Assembly (NCBI GenBank): GCA_009920915.1
Contig: RFZB01000007.1
Coordinates: 1-37,503, forward strand
DNA: 37,503 nucleotides
Reading direction: 5' to 3'
Origin: Sphingomonadaceae bacterium
Lineage (GTDB): Bacteria; Pseudomonadota; Alphaproteobacteria; Sphingomonadales; Sphingomonadaceae
Below are positions 25,355-37,503 of this stretch, in pieces; position 1 is the first letter of the stretch, and the number at the start of each line of letters is the position of its first letter. The position numbers and the translations under genes are program-made. Below the pieces are notes generated by a model that did not search any database, was not told the origin of the DNA, and saw only the letters and a program-made list of their open reading frames with translations.

Positions 25355-26170
25355 TTGAATTTGATGCCTTTGCCGCAATTGATTGGTCGGGCCAGGCGGT
25401 TGCGCGCCCGGCGGGGCTGGCGGTTGCGCTCGCTGAACGGGGCGAGGCTGCCCCGCGGCTGATTGCGCCGCCCGGTGGCTGGTCCCGCGCTGATCTGGCC
25501 GATTGGATTGCAGGTTTCGCGCGCCAGCAGGCCCGCGTGCTGATTGGGCTCGATCTCTCGCCGGCTTTCCCCTTTTTGGATCATGGCGCCTATTTCCCCG
25601 GCTGGCACGCCACGCCGGATGATGGCCCCGCGCTCTGGGCGCTGGTCGATCGGCTGGCGGCGGATGATCCGCATTTGTCCGCCACCTCGTTCATCGCGCA
25701 TAGCGAAGCGCGCCGCCATTTCCGGCAAATGGGCGATTGTGGCGATTTATTTGGCACGGGCCGCGGCCGATTGCGCCAGTGCGAGGCTGTGCAAAAGGAA
25801 ATGGGCCTTTCCCCCTACAGCAGTTTCAATCTGGTCGGGGCGGCGCAAGTGGGCAAATCGAGCCTCACTGGGATGCGCGTGCTGCATCGGCTGTGCGGGG
25901 CCGTGCCCGTCTGGCCGTTTGATCCTCTGCCCGCATCAGGCCCCGTGATTGTGGAAATTTACACCAGCCTTGCCGCCCGCGCCGCTGGCATCCGCGCCGG
26001 GCGCAGCAAAATGCGTGATGGCGCGGCCCTTGATGCTGCTTTGGCCGCCTTGGGCTGCCGCCCGCACGCGCCGCTTGCCCGTTATAATGATCATGCCACA
26101 GACGCGCTGTTATCGACGGCGTGGCTCCGCGCCGTGGCCGAAAACCCGGCGCTTTGGCAGCCATCTGGCC

Positions 26171-26974
<804 letters not shown>

Positions 26975-27139
26975 CCGCTGCGGCGTCCACCCATCCGCCC
27001 TTGACTCTCTCGTCCTTTCGCCGCAACGGCAACGCCTGCGATTTAAACCTGCTTTTCGCCGGGTTTAGGGGCTGATTTTTCGGCCTCGTCCTCCCCACCG
27101 GCGCGGGGCATTTCAGCGACGAATGAGGACGCGCATCAC

Positions 27140-29818
<2,679 letters not shown>

Positions 29819-29827
29819 TATCTGCTT

Positions 29828-29847
29828 GGGGGGCTTTGGCCCCCCTT
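29828..29847 (+). terminator. Probable terminator of acnA
   Basis: GGGGGGC and GCCCCCC form a perfect 7-bp stem around TTTG, starting 10 bases after the acnA stop. Only TT follows, so the U-tract is weak and termination may be partial. Confidence 0.55.
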
Positions 29848-29905
29848 GCTCTCCTGCGCATCCGCGTTCATCACTTCTCTGGACATAAAACAGGGAGAGA
29901 CGGCG

Positions 29906-30685
29906 GTGGGCGCAAAGCCTTTAGACGGACGCATTGCATTGGTAACGGGCGGATCACGTGGCATTGGTCGCGGGATTGCGCTCGCTTTGGCCCAGGCGGG
30001 AGCAGATGTTGCCGTCAATTACCGGCGCGAAGCAGAAGAGGCCGAAAAGGTCGTGTCTGAAATCCGCGCTATGGGCCGCAAAGCGCAGGCCTATGCAGCA
30101 GCGGTTGATGATTTTGCAGCTTGTGCGCAGATGGTGGAGGCTGTGGCCGCTGATTTTGGGGGGCTGTCCATCCTGATCAACAATGCGGGTATTGCAAGCC
30201 GTGGCCAATCCGTTGCCGATACCGATCCGCTCGAACTAGAGCGGGTGGTGCGTGTTCATGCTTTCGCGCCGCATTATATGTCGAAATGCGCTCTTCCGCA
30301 TTTACGGAAAAACGCCCGGTCCGACATCGTCATGATTTCCAGCATTGCAACGCTTACGCATGCGGCGAATGGGGCGCCCTATAATATGGGCAAAGCTGCT
30401 ATGGAATCGCTGGCTCTAACACTTGCCAAGGAAGAGCAGAAAAATGGCGTGCGCGTGAATATCGTTGCGCCCAGCCTGACTGTATCAGATATGGGTGAAC
30501 GCTTGGCCAAGGCGGTAACGGGCGTTGCTGATATTCATCAGCTTGATGCCCGCTTCCCATTTGGGCGCGTGTCGGTGCCAGAAGATGTGGCGGCCGCTGT
30601 TCTGTGGTTTGTATCGCCCAGCAATTTCTATGCTTCTGGCCAGAAGCTGAACATTGATGGCGGCGGTTCAAATGGATTTCGCTGA
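29906..30685 (+). CDS. FabG-like short-chain dehydrogenase/reductase
   Basis: A 259-residue classical SDR. The NAD(P) motif TGGSRGIG lies at 14-21, NNAG at 92-95, the catalytic Ser in MISSIATL (about 145-146) and YNMGK with Tyr159 and Lys163. The C-terminal SGQKLNIDGGGSNGF is normal. The frame is open to 29846, but GTG 29906 is preceded by GGGAGA at a good distance and gives the usual short N-terminus (VGAKPLDGRIALVTGG). The GTG-initiated permease gene follows 5 bases after its stop, so the pair is probably an operon. The substrate is unknown. Confidence 0.88.
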   Translation: MGAKPLDGRIALVTGGSRGIGRGIALALAQAGADVAVNYRREAEEAEKVVSEIRAMGRKAQAYAAAVDDFAACAQMVEAVAADFGGLSILINNAGIASRGQSVADTDPLELERVVRVHAFAPHYMSKCALPHLRKNARSDIVMISSIATLTHAANGAPYNMGKAAMESLALTLAKEEQKNGVRVNIVAPSLTVSDMGERLAKAVTGVADIHQLDARFPFGRVSVPEDVAAAVLWFVSPSNFYASGQKLNIDGGGSNGFR

Positions 30686-30690
30686 TACAC

Positions 30691-31587
30691 GTGTCTAAGC
30701 CAAAAGCCTCCCAAGCCGCAGCCTTCTTAGTTGCCTGCATTGGCATTGCGCTGTTTTCTGTGATGGATGGCGTGATGAAGGGCCTTGCCATTGCCATTGG
30801 CGCGTACAACGCAATGTTGTGGCGTCAAATGCTGACGTGCTTCATGGGCGGCGTGACCTTTGTGGCGAAAAAGGGCAGTTGGCCAAGCCGGGAAAATATG
30901 CGCCTCCATATGCTGCGTGGGGTCGTCGCAGGTCTCATGGCCTTTACCTTTTTCTGGGGTATTGCTCGGGTTCCTTTGGCAGAAGGCATCGCGCTGAGCT
31001 TTATCGCGCCGCTTATCACGCTCTATTTAGCAGCCTTTATGCTGAAAGAGCGGATCAGACGGTCTTCCATTCTTGCGTCGTTATTGGGGCTGTCGGGCGT
31101 GTTGGTTATTGCGACGGCCCGGCTTGGCGATGGGCAAAGTGATCCCGATGCACTTTGGGGCATGGGCTCTATTTTTGTTTCTGCGCTGCTCTATGCATAT
31201 AATTTGATTTTGCAGCGGCAGCAGTCATTGGTTGCAGGCCCTGTTGAAGTGGGCTTCTTCCTGAATATATTTTCGCTGGGGACCATTGCTGTAGCAGCGC
31301 CGTGGCTCGCTGTTGTGCCATCGGCAGAGCATATGCCGAGCATTTTTGCAGCGGCACTTCTCTCCTTTGTCTCGATCATGCTTCTGTCTTGGGCTTATGG
31401 TCGAGCTGAGGCTCAGGTCCTCGTTCCAGTCGAATATACTGCGTTCATTTGGGCCGCGATTGTCGGCTGGGTCGCATTTGCTGAACCTGTGACGACAAGC
31501 ACGGTTGCTGGTGCTGTGCTGATTGTCGCTGGGTGCTTGATCGCGGCGCGGCAGCAGCCCGACCATGTCGAGGCTGCCGCCGTTTAA
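30691..31587 (+). CDS. EamA/DMT-family permease
   Basis: A 298-residue inner-membrane transporter with ten hydrophobic segments and the duplicated EamA repeat. The first repeat includes GIARVPLAEGIALSFIAPLI and the second LSWAYGRAEAQVLVPVEYTA, the paired positions typical of DMT carriers. The start is GTG 30691, five bases after the dehydrogenase stop. It is likely co-expressed with that enzyme, perhaps exporting or importing its substrate, which is inference. It converges on ppa with a 6-base gap. Confidence 0.9.
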   Translation: MSKPKASQAAAFLVACIGIALFSVMDGVMKGLAIAIGAYNAMLWRQMLTCFMGGVTFVAKKGSWPSRENMRLHMLRGVVAGLMAFTFFWGIARVPLAEGIALSFIAPLITLYLAAFMLKERIRRSSILASLLGLSGVLVIATARLGDGQSDPDALWGMGSIFVSALLYAYNLILQRQQSLVAGPVEVGFFLNIFSLGTIAVAAPWLAVVPSAEHMPSIFAAALLSFVSIMLLSWAYGRAEAQVLVPVEYTAFIWAAIVGWVAFAEPVTTSTVAGAVLIVAGCLIAARQQPDHVEAAAV

Positions 31588-31593
31588 CGCGGT

Positions 31594-32130
31594 TCAGAAG
31601 CCAACTTTTTTGGCGCGCTCAATGCCAGCCCGAATGATCTTCTTGGCATCTTCTGAATTGCCCCAGCCAATGATCTTGGCCCATTTTCCAGGTTCCAGAT
31701 CTTTGTAGTGGGTAAAGAAATGCTCAATCTGCTGCGTCACAATAGGCGGCAGATCATCATGGCCAGACACTTCACTATAATATGGGAAGGTGCTGTCGAG
31801 CGGGACAGTGATCAGCTTTTCATCCCCGCCGCCATCGTCTTCCATCAGCAACACCCCCACGGGACGGACCTTGATAACGGCGCCCGGCATAATCGGTGAT
31901 CGCGTGATGACTAGCGCATCCAACGGATCGCCATCATCGCCCAGAGTATGGGGAATAAAGCCATAATTTGCTGGATAACGCATCGGGGTATGCAAGATAC
32001 GATCAACGTAGAGCGCACCTGAGGCCTTATCAAATTCATATTTGACGGGCTCTCCCCCGATGGGAACTTCAATGAGGACGTTCAGAGTTTCAGGCGGATT
32101 ATCCCCCGCTGGGATCAGATCGATTCTCAT
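31594..32130 (-). CDS. ppa: Inorganic pyrophosphatase (family I)
   Basis: Soluble Mg-dependent pyrophosphatase that hydrolyses PPi to two phosphates and so drives biosynthetic reactions, 178 residues. Family I features: VLIEVPIGGEPVKYEFDKAS, MRYPANYGFIPHTLGDDGDP with the DGDPLDAL metal site, and HYKDLEPGKWAKIIGWGN near the end. Start ATG 32130. It follows the M61-type gene on the same strand, but an unusual perfect hairpin lies between, so it probably has its own promoter. Confidence 0.97.
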   Translation of the reverse strand: MRIDLIPAGDNPPETLNVLIEVPIGGEPVKYEFDKASGALYVDRILHTPMRYPANYGFIPHTLGDDGDPLDALVITRSPIMPGAVIKVRPVGVLLMEDDGGGDEKLITVPLDSTFPYYSEVSGHDDLPPIVTQQIEHFFTHYKDLEPGKWAKIIGWGNSEDAKKIIRAGIERAKKVGF

Positions 32131-32170
32131 GATGGAAGCGCGCTTAGCCTTATTGTGCGGCGCGGCAAAG

Positions 32171-32202
32171 TCACAACATGGCAGTTTTATGCCATGTTGT
32201 GA
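32171..32202. repeat. Perfect 13-bp inverted repeat between the M61 gene and ppa
   Basis: TCACAACATGGCA (32171-32183) and TGCCATGTTGTGA (32190-32202) are exact complements around a 6-base A/T loop. It starts 22 bases after the M61-type stop and lies 41 bases before the ppa ATG. There is no U-tract on either strand beyond CTTTG. It could be a transcript-end hairpin, an operator over the ppa promoter, or a small repeat unit. Confidence 0.6.
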
Positions 32203-32223
32203 CTAATGTCTTAATTTGCGGGA

Positions 32224-34101
32224 TTAATTAATTGGCATCAGCAGCCGATCAAGACTGCCATCGCCTGTGCCAATCTTTTCCAAGCGGGGGAATCGGTGCC
32301 CACCATTCCAAGTAATTGCAATTTCCCGGACCCGCTTGCCTGACTTCACGATGAGACGAATTGGCTCTTTTCCGCCTTCAGCATCGCCAATTGCGTCTCG
32401 TAGAATCTCATCCGTAAAGGCCCGCCCGTTCACGGCGATAATCTCCGCCGCAGTCGTTAGACCTGCCTTAAACGCAGGTCCGTCCCACAAAATTGTGTTC
32501 ACATGCCCATTTTTGCCAACTGTCAGGCCAAGTGAATAGGTGAGGTTGGCTTCATTGCTGCGCTTTTCTGCATCGCGGAAAAATGGTGTCGCTTCGCGAG
32601 TGTAGACCAGCCGATATCCGCCCAACGTCAGACCAGATAATGGCGCATTGGGAGATTTGCCATTCAGTCGGTCCCTCAGCAGGCCAGTCCAGTCATAAGC
32701 AGACAGGCGATTTAGCGTGTCTGCAATTTCTTCAACTGTTGCCCCGCGCGCCTCCCATGTGCCGTTTGGTCCGGCGGTGTACAGGCGGACGAAATCATCC
32801 ATGCCCTTTTCGCCCTTGGTGCGGGCGCGCAATGTCGCGTCAATTTCAAGCCAGATTAGCAAGCCTTCATTGTAATAGTCTTCACTGCGCTGGTAACTGA
32901 CCCAACCTTTGGGCCGACGGGCGGTGATGATTGGATCGCGTGTTGTATCCTCTACATCGCGCCAGTCGCGTGCCCGGCGGACATCTTGGGCGGCGGCAAT
33001 GCTGGCCAGCGCATCAAGGGTTTCTTGCTTGCTGAACAGGCCAGAGCGGGCGCCCAGCACATAGCCCCAAAACTGGTCTTGCCCTTCATAAGCCCAGAGC
33101 AAATCATTGACGAGCGGGGTCCGAAAATCGGGGACGATTTGACCTGCAGGGCGGCGATATTTGCCGATCCACGCATGGCTGAATTCATGCGGCAGCAAAT
33201 TTCGGCGGCCGGGGCCGCTGTTCCAATCGGTAAAATATTCTGGATTGACGCTGTTCTCGGAAGACCGATGGTGCTCGAGGCCAATGCCTCCCAGCTGATC
33301 TGTCAGCGCCAACAGAAAATCATAATGATCATAAGGCGTCATGCCGAAAAGTTTGATTGCCTGATCAACCAGTTTTTTGTGTGCCTCAATTTGGGCGGGG
33401 GTTGCAGCAAGATATTTGGCCGCATCTGCCACCATGTTCAGCGTGACATTCGGCGCGAGTGGCTCTGCCCGGAAGTGCCGCCCGGCAAAGACAGGGGAGT
33501 CGACTAATGTTTCATAATCTACAGGCTGATAGCGGACGATATTGCCACTAACTGACGCAGCGCGAAGAGCAGTTGCTGCTTTCCAACCGGTCGGCCACGT
33601 CACACTCGCCGAGACAGGAATGCGCCGCGTATACCACCCAGCCGGGTATAAAGAGACATCCTGCCATTGCAGATTGATGATGTCGGGCGTGATGACGACG
33701 CGGCCCTGATCAGGCTCGGTCGCAGACAGGAACTGAAAGCTCAGGTCCAGTTGTTTTACACCTTCGGGAACGCTGATGTGGAATGCGAAGACATCTTCGG
33801 CATCTCGTTTCCACTCCAATGTTTTGCCGTTGGCTTTCACCAAGAGCCCGGCCAGTTTTTCAATTTGGCCGCGAGGGGCATGTGTGCCGGGGAGCCATTT
33901 GGGGAAAAGCAGCACCATTGGCCCAGCGGCAGGAACCGGCAAGGTCTGCCGCACCCTGAAAATGCCCTGATCTGTATCAGTGGCGTCGACATCCAATGTC
34001 ATAGTGCCGGGAAAAGGCACGTCTTTCGCCTGTGGGATTGGCTGCGCAAGTGCGCCTGTTGCGACAAGAGCAAGTGGCGCGAAAAGAACAGAAACTTTCA
34101 T
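32224..34101 (-). CDS. M61-family (glycyl aminopeptidase-like) metallopeptidase with PDZ domain
   Basis: A 625-residue exported zinc peptidase. The signal peptide is [20 protein letters not shown]. An N-terminal beta-sandwich of about 200 residues is followed by a catalytic domain with [15 protein letters not shown], the zinc motif HEFSH at 305-309 ([16 protein letters not shown]) and the downstream glutamate in [17 protein letters not shown]-like domain (about 500-590, including [15 protein letters not shown]) ends the protein. M61 enzymes cut N-terminal Gly or Ala from peptides; the location here should be periplasm or exterior. The frame is open to 34254, but ATG 34101 has GAGGA just before it and starts the signal peptide. 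Divergent from hisS by 75 bases. Confidence 0.92.
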   Translation of the reverse strand: MKVSVLFAPLALVATGALAQPIPQAKDVPFPGTMTLDVDATDTDQGIFRVRQTLPVPAAGPMVLLFPKWLPGTHAPRGQIEKLAGLLVKANGKTLEWKRDAEDVFAFHISVPEGVKQLDLSFQFLSATEPDQGRVVITPDIINLQWQDVSLYPAGWYTRRIPVSASVTWPTGWKAATALRAASVSGNIVRYQPVDYETLVDSPVFAGRHFRAEPLAPNVTLNMVADAAKYLAATPAQIEAHKKLVDQAIKLFGMTPYDHYDFLLALTDQLGGIGLEHHRSSENSVNPEYFTDWNSGPGRRNLLPHEFSHAWIGKYRRPAGQIVPDFRTPLVNDLLWAYEGQDQFWGYVLGARSGLFSKQETLDALASIAAAQDVRRARDWRDVEDTTRDPIITARRPKGWVSYQRSEDYYNEGLLIWLEIDATLRARTKGEKGMDDFVRLYTAGPNGTWEARGATVEEIADTLNRLSAYDWTGLLRDRLNGKSPNAPLSGLTLGGYRLVYTREATPFFRDAEKRSNEANLTYSLGLTVGKNGHVNTILWDGPAFKAGLTTAAEIIAVNGRAFTDEILRDAIGDAEGGKEPIRLIVKSGKRVREIAITWNGGHRFPRLEKIGTGDGSLDRLLMPIN

Positions 34102-34176
34102 GCGATCCTCGAAATTTATCTGTGTACCCCATGCAAGGATTTGCGTGGACGGTCCAGTGGCTATAGGGGCGCTTTT

Positions 34177-35424
34177 ATGGCGAAGATTGAAACCCCAAGA
34201 CCGATCCGTGGCACGCAGGACATGCTGGGCGATATGGCTGACCGCTTTACCCATGTGGTCGAGGCGTTTGAACGCGTGCGACGCCTTTATGGATTTAAGC
34301 GGGTTGAAGTGCCTGTGATTGAGCCAACGGCCGTTTTTGCCCGCTCTTTGGGGGAGACAACCGACGTTGTTTCAAAGGAAATGTACAGCTTTGATGACCG
34401 GGGCGGCGAATCCATAACTTTGCGGCCCGAATTCACAGCCGGACTTTGCAGGGCGTTTCTTACTGAAGGTTGGCAACAGCATGTCCCTCTAAAGCTGGCA
34501 ACACATGGTCCGCTTTTCCGTTATGAGCGGCCACAAAAGGGGCGCTATCGCCAATTTCATCAAATTGATGCCGAGATTATCGGCGCGGCAGAACCAGCTG
34601 CAGACGTAGAATTGCTCGTTTTTGCAGATCAGTTGCTGCAGGAATTGGGTGTTGCCGACGACATTACGCTTCACCTCAATACGCTGGGGGATGGCGGCAC
34701 TCGCGCAGCGTGGCGGGCGGCATTGGTTGAATATTTTTCGGACCATTTATCTGACCTGTCTGAAGACAGCCGCGAGCGGCTGGCAAAAAACCCCCTGCGC
34801 ATCCTAGACTCAAAAGACCCGCGGGATCGGCCAATTGCGGATTTGGCCCCTGATATTGATGCATATATCACGGATGAAGCTCGCGACTTTTTCGGCGGTG
34901 TGACCGAGGGCCTGCAGGCGGCTGGTGTTGCCTGGACGCGCGATAGCCGTTTGGTGCGTGGGATGGATTATTATCGCCACACAGCCTTTGAGTTTGTGAC
35001 GGATCGGCTGGGCGCTCAAGGCACAGTGCTGGGCGGAGGCCGTTATGACGGTTTGATTGAAAGCCTGGGGGGGGCTGCAACCCCGGCCGTGGGCTGGGCT
35101 GCTGGCATTGAGCGATTGGCGATGCTGCTCGACGCGGCTCCGCTGCACCATGTGGAGGTTGCCGTCATTCCCATGGGCGAGGCCGCAGCGCTTGCGGCAA
35201 CTGGCATTGTCGCCAGCTTGCGGAGGGCCGGATTTGCGTCCGAACTTGGGTTTAAAGGCAGTATGAAAAAAAGGATGCAAAAAGCCAATGATATGGGGGC
35301 TCGATATGCCGTCATTGTTGGTGAAGATGAGCTTGCTAAAGGCGTTGCCAGCCTGAAGAATTTGCAAACTGGGGCGCAGCAGGAAGTTGCGATTGACGCC
35401 GTGGCCGCAGCAATCCGCGCATGA
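34177..35424 (+). CDS. hisS: Histidine--tRNA ligase
   Basis: Class II synthetase that charges tRNA-His, 415 residues, cytoplasmic. Motif 1 region [12 protein letters not shown], motif 2 [20 protein letters not shown] followed by [12 protein letters not shown], the histidine-binding block [15 protein letters not shown] and motif 3 [13 protein letters not shown] with [12 protein letters not shown] are all present, followed by the anticodon-binding domain. The frame is open to 33667, but that stretch is antisense to the peptidase, so ATG 34177 with GGGG seven bases before it is used. Its stop overlaps prfA as ATGA. Confidence 0.97.
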   Translation: MAKIETPRPIRGTQDMLGDMADRFTHVVEAFERVRRLYGFKRVEVPVIEPTAVFARSLGETTDVVSKEMYSFDDRGGESITLRPEFTAGLCRAFLTEGWQQHVPLKLATHGPLFRYERPQKGRYRQFHQIDAEIIGAAEPAADVELLVFADQLLQELGVADDITLHLNTLGDGGTRAAWRAALVEYFSDHLSDLSEDSRERLAKNPLRILDSKDPRDRPIADLAPDIDAYITDEARDFFGGVTEGLQAAGVAWTRDSRLVRGMDYYRHTAFEFVTDRLGAQGTVLGGGRYDGLIESLGGAATPAVGWAAGIERLAMLLDAAPLHHVEVAVIPMGEAAALAATGIVASLRRAGFASELGFKGSMKKRMQKANDMGARYAVIVGEDELAKGVASLKNLQTGAQQEVAIDAVAAAIRA

Positions 35425-36494
35425 CCCAGATTTCTGCTGATCGGTTGGCCGCAATCCTTGCGCGACGCAACGAACTTCAGTCCCAACTTGCGTCGGGCGA
35501 TTTGCCGCCAGAGCGTTTTGTTGCGCTGTCAAAAGAATATGCCGAGGTTGAGCCAGTCGCAGAAGCGGCTGACGCTTTGCAAAGGTTGCGGGCTGAATAT
35601 GCCGATTTGCAAGTCATGCTCGATGACCCCGAGATGCGCGATATGGCAGAGGAAGAGTTGGCCAGCGTAAAAGCGCGCCTGCCAGAGGCGGAGCATGATA
35701 TGGCCGTCCGCCTTTTGCCGAAAGATGCGGCGGATGAACGCTCTGCCATGCTCGAAGTCCGCGCCGGCACTGGCGGGGATGAAGCCGCTTTATTCGCCGG
35801 GGATTTGTTCCGTATGTATCAGCGTTACGCTGAAACACAGGGCTGGAAGGTCGAACTAATCTCGGCCAGCGAGTCTGAAGTTGGCGGCTACAAAGAAGTT
35901 GTTGCCTCAATCACTGGGGCAGGCGTCTTTGCAAAGCTTAAATATGAATCTGGCGTTCATCGCGTTCAGCGTGTGCCTGTGACAGAAAGTGGTGGGCGTA
36001 TTCACACGTCTGCGGCAACCGTCGCCGTTCTCCCTGAGGCTGAGGAAGTGGACGTCCAGATTGATGACAAAGACCTGAAGGTTGATATTTATCGCTCTTC
36101 AGGGGCAGGCGGTCAGCACGTCAACACGACGGATTCAGCCATTCGCATCACCCACATCCCGACGGGCATTGTGGTTATTCAGCAAGATCAGCGATCTCAG
36201 CATAAGAACCGCGCCAAGGCGATGCAGGTGCTGCGTACCCGGCTTTATGAGCGGGAGCGGGAAATTCTCCATGCAGAACGGTCAGGCGCACGCAAATCGA
36301 TGGTGGGTTCGGGTGATCGGTCTGAGCGGATCCGGACCTATAACTTCCCGCAAGGGCGCGTGACTGATCACCGCATCAATGTGACGCTGCACCGCCTGCC
36401 CGAGATTTTGCTGGGCCAAATGGATGAGTTGATCAGCGCGCTGATCACCGCAGATCAGGCCGAGCGGCTGGCAGGGTTGGATGAAGCTGCGTGA
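35421..36494 (+). CDS. prfA: Peptide chain release factor 1
   Basis: RF1 recognises UAA and UAG stop codons and triggers peptide release, 357 residues. The codon-recognition tripeptide is PVT (186-188, in [10 protein letters not shown]), the RF1 type PxT rather than the RF2 SPF. The catalytic GGQ is at 230-232 in [15 protein letters not shown]. The N-terminal domain is helical, as expected. Its start overlaps the hisS stop by four bases and its end overlaps prmC by 14, so hisS-prfA-prmC is translationally coupled. Confidence 0.97.
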   Translation: MTQISADRLAAILARRNELQSQLASGDLPPERFVALSKEYAEVEPVAEAADALQRLRAEYADLQVMLDDPEMRDMAEEELASVKARLPEAEHDMAVRLLPKDAADERSAMLEVRAGTGGDEAALFAGDLFRMYQRYAETQGWKVELISASESEVGGYKEVVASITGAGVFAKLKYESGVHRVQRVPVTESGGRIHTSAATVAVLPEAEEVDVQIDDKDLKVDIYRSSGAGGQHVNTTDSAIRITHIPTGIVVIQQDQRSQHKNRAKAMQVLRTRLYEREREILHAERSGARKSMVGSGDRSERIRTYNFPQGRVTDHRINVTLHRLPEILLGQMDELISALITADQAERLAGLDEAA

Positions 36495-37305
36495 TGCGCT
36501 GACTGCGGCTACGAACCAACTGGCTACCAGCAGCGCCACGCCGCGGCTGGATGCTGAACTTTTGGCAGCCCATGCCTGGGGCGTAGACCGTAATCAGCTA
36601 CTGCTGACATATCTGGACGCACAGGTGCCTAGGGCATTTGCGGCGCTCGTAGAGCGACGGCAGCAGCGCGAGCCAATTGCATATATTACGGGCCAAGCGG
36701 GCTTCTGGTCGCTTGATTTGCAGGTTTGTCCCGGGGTTCTGATCCCTCGGCCGGACAGCGAGACATTGATTGAGGCCGCTCTTGCGCATTTTGGTGGGCT
36801 GGGGCCAAAGACTGTTCTTGACCTCGGCACGGGTTCTGGTGCGCTTTTGCTGGCGGCACTCGATTGCTGGCCAGAGGCGCGCGGGCTGGGGGTGGACCAA
36901 TCTAGGGCAGCGCTGGATGTTGCCGAAGGTAACGCGCAGCGTGCAGCGATGCAGGACCGTATCCTATTTCAAATAGGAGATTGGGGGCAGGGGCTGGCGG
37001 GACCATTTGATCTGATCCTGTGTAATCCGCCCTATATTGCAGACACTTACCCGCTGGACCCGGACGTGGTGGATTTTGAACCTATGTCCGCCCTATTTGC
37101 GGGCCCCGATGGGCTGGATGCGTACCACCGGCTGGCGCCTGACATTGCCCGGTTATTGTCCCCGAACGGGTGTGCCTGTGTTGAAATTGGCTATGATCAA
37201 GGCGTTAGCGCGGGTGACATTTTTCGAGCGCTGGGGCTGAACGTGAAGCTGCGCCAAGATTTGGCAGGTCAAGATCGCTGTCTGGTGTTGCGTAAAGAGC
37301 CATAA
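36481..37305 (+). CDS. prmC: Release factor glutamine N5-methyltransferase
   Basis: Methylates the glutamine of the GGQ motif in RF1 and RF2, which raises termination efficiency; its substrate gene prfA is directly upstream. It has 274 residues. The N-terminal helical substrate-binding domain (about 1-85) precedes [14 protein letters not shown]. The SAM motif DLGTGSG is at 114-120 and the catalytic NPPY at 182-185 ([15 protein letters not shown]). The start at 36481 lies inside the last codons of prfA. No terminator is obvious behind it. Confidence 0.96.
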   Translation: MKLRDALTAATNQLATSSATPRLDAELLAAHAWGVDRNQLLLTYLDAQVPRAFAALVERRQQREPIAYITGQAGFWSLDLQVCPGVLIPRPDSETLIEAALAHFGGLGPKTVLDLGTGSGALLLAALDCWPEARGLGVDQSRAALDVAEGNAQRAAMQDRILFQIGDWGQGLAGPFDLILCNPPYIADTYPLDPDVVDFEPMSALFAGPDGLDAYHRLAPDIARLLSPNGCACVEIGYDQGVSAGDIFRALGLNVKLRQDLAGQDRCLVLRKEP

Positions 37306-37503
37306 TTTCGCTTTGCTTTGACGCGATCTGTGCTAGGGCGATTCTTGAAAGGCGATGCGCCGTTTGCGGGGAAGCTTGAAACCGCGCCGCTGATCTCATC
37401 CAGAACCGGGCTGACTCTCTAAAATTCGGCTTGGCTGACGGGCCACCTGAAAAGTTGGTCCCATGATGATTAGGTTCTCCGCAGTGTCGGGAACTTGGGC
37501 CAC
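37306..37503. other. Gene-free window end, possibly the border of an insertion sequence
   Basis: No coding frame with recognisable content is seen in these 198 bases. From about 37435 the text changes to GACGGGCCACCTGAAAAGTT followed by GGTCCCATGATGATTAGG. The layout TG..CACCTGAAAAGTTGGTCC is reminiscent of the left ends of IS3-type elements, and a small frame opens at ATG 37463 and runs off the edge. This is a resemblance only; the sequence is too short to decide. Confidence 0.25.

Noticed and set aside
24590-25378. 262-codon minus-strand frame
   Set aside because: Longer than the plus-strand frame it faces, but it lacks a signal, domain or ribosome site, crosses the terminator region and has shadow-like Arg/Gln composition. 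The plus-strand protein has a signal peptide and paired cysteines.
33667-34176. N-terminal extension of hisS by 170 codons
   Set aside because: It is antisense to the peptidase gene; family length and a ribosome site support ATG 34177.

Overview
The window is a gene-dense, moderately GC-rich chromosomal segment of an alphaproteobacterium. The best fit is the order Sphingomonadales, placed by protein resemblance and by the style of the short intergenic palindromes; genus is not claimed. Nearly all of it is housekeeping. There is no prophage, CRISPR array or complete insertion sequence.

Layout: 1-4017 (minus) is a translation block rpmI-rplT-pheS-pheT, with pheT cut by the window edge. 4205-6076 holds tRNA-Gly(CCC), an unrecognised membrane protein and a CinA-type protein. 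6342-9697 is the glyoxylate locus: isocitrate lyase aceA, a 55-residue protein behind it, and a divergent ScfR/RamB-type regulator. 9740-13817 has a frameshifted sugar-phosphate transferase, a DUF815 ATPase and an ABC-F ATPase. 13885-16861 has a PepSY protein, a PhoP/PhoQ-like pair and a 5'-truncated FixJ-type regulator. 16862-20487 (minus) has the petABC cytochrome bc1 operon with its terminator, then a short-chain dehydrogenase. 20671-24245 has trmL, hemF, a GNAT acetyltransferase, a membrane protein and lipB. 24340-26974 is the accessory-looking part: a small lipoprotein, a secreted protein, a protein with no ordinary start codon, tRNA-Thr(TGT) and a decayed HTH gene antisense to it. 27140-31587 has acnA, a second dehydrogenase and a DMT permease. 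31594-37305 has ppa, an M61-type peptidase and the overlapping run hisS-prfA-prmC. The last ~200 bases hold no gene; the final ~70 may be the edge of an insertion sequence.

Functionally the window joins translation (PheST, HisRS, L20, L35, RF1, PrmC, TrmL, two tRNAs) with central carbon and respiratory metabolism (AceA, AcnA, bc1 complex, HemF, LipB, Ppa). AceA and AcnA both act on the citrate/isocitrate branch, and the regulator next to aceA belongs to a family that senses acetate or short-chain acyl status.

No clearly new multi-gene system was found. The points most worth a second look are the broken genes (frameshift at ~10460, lost N-terminus at 16289, missing start at 25351, remnant at 26171-26974), the 55-residue protein behind aceA, and several intergenic hairpins whose single mismatch becomes a G-U pair only on the strand expected to be transcribed.
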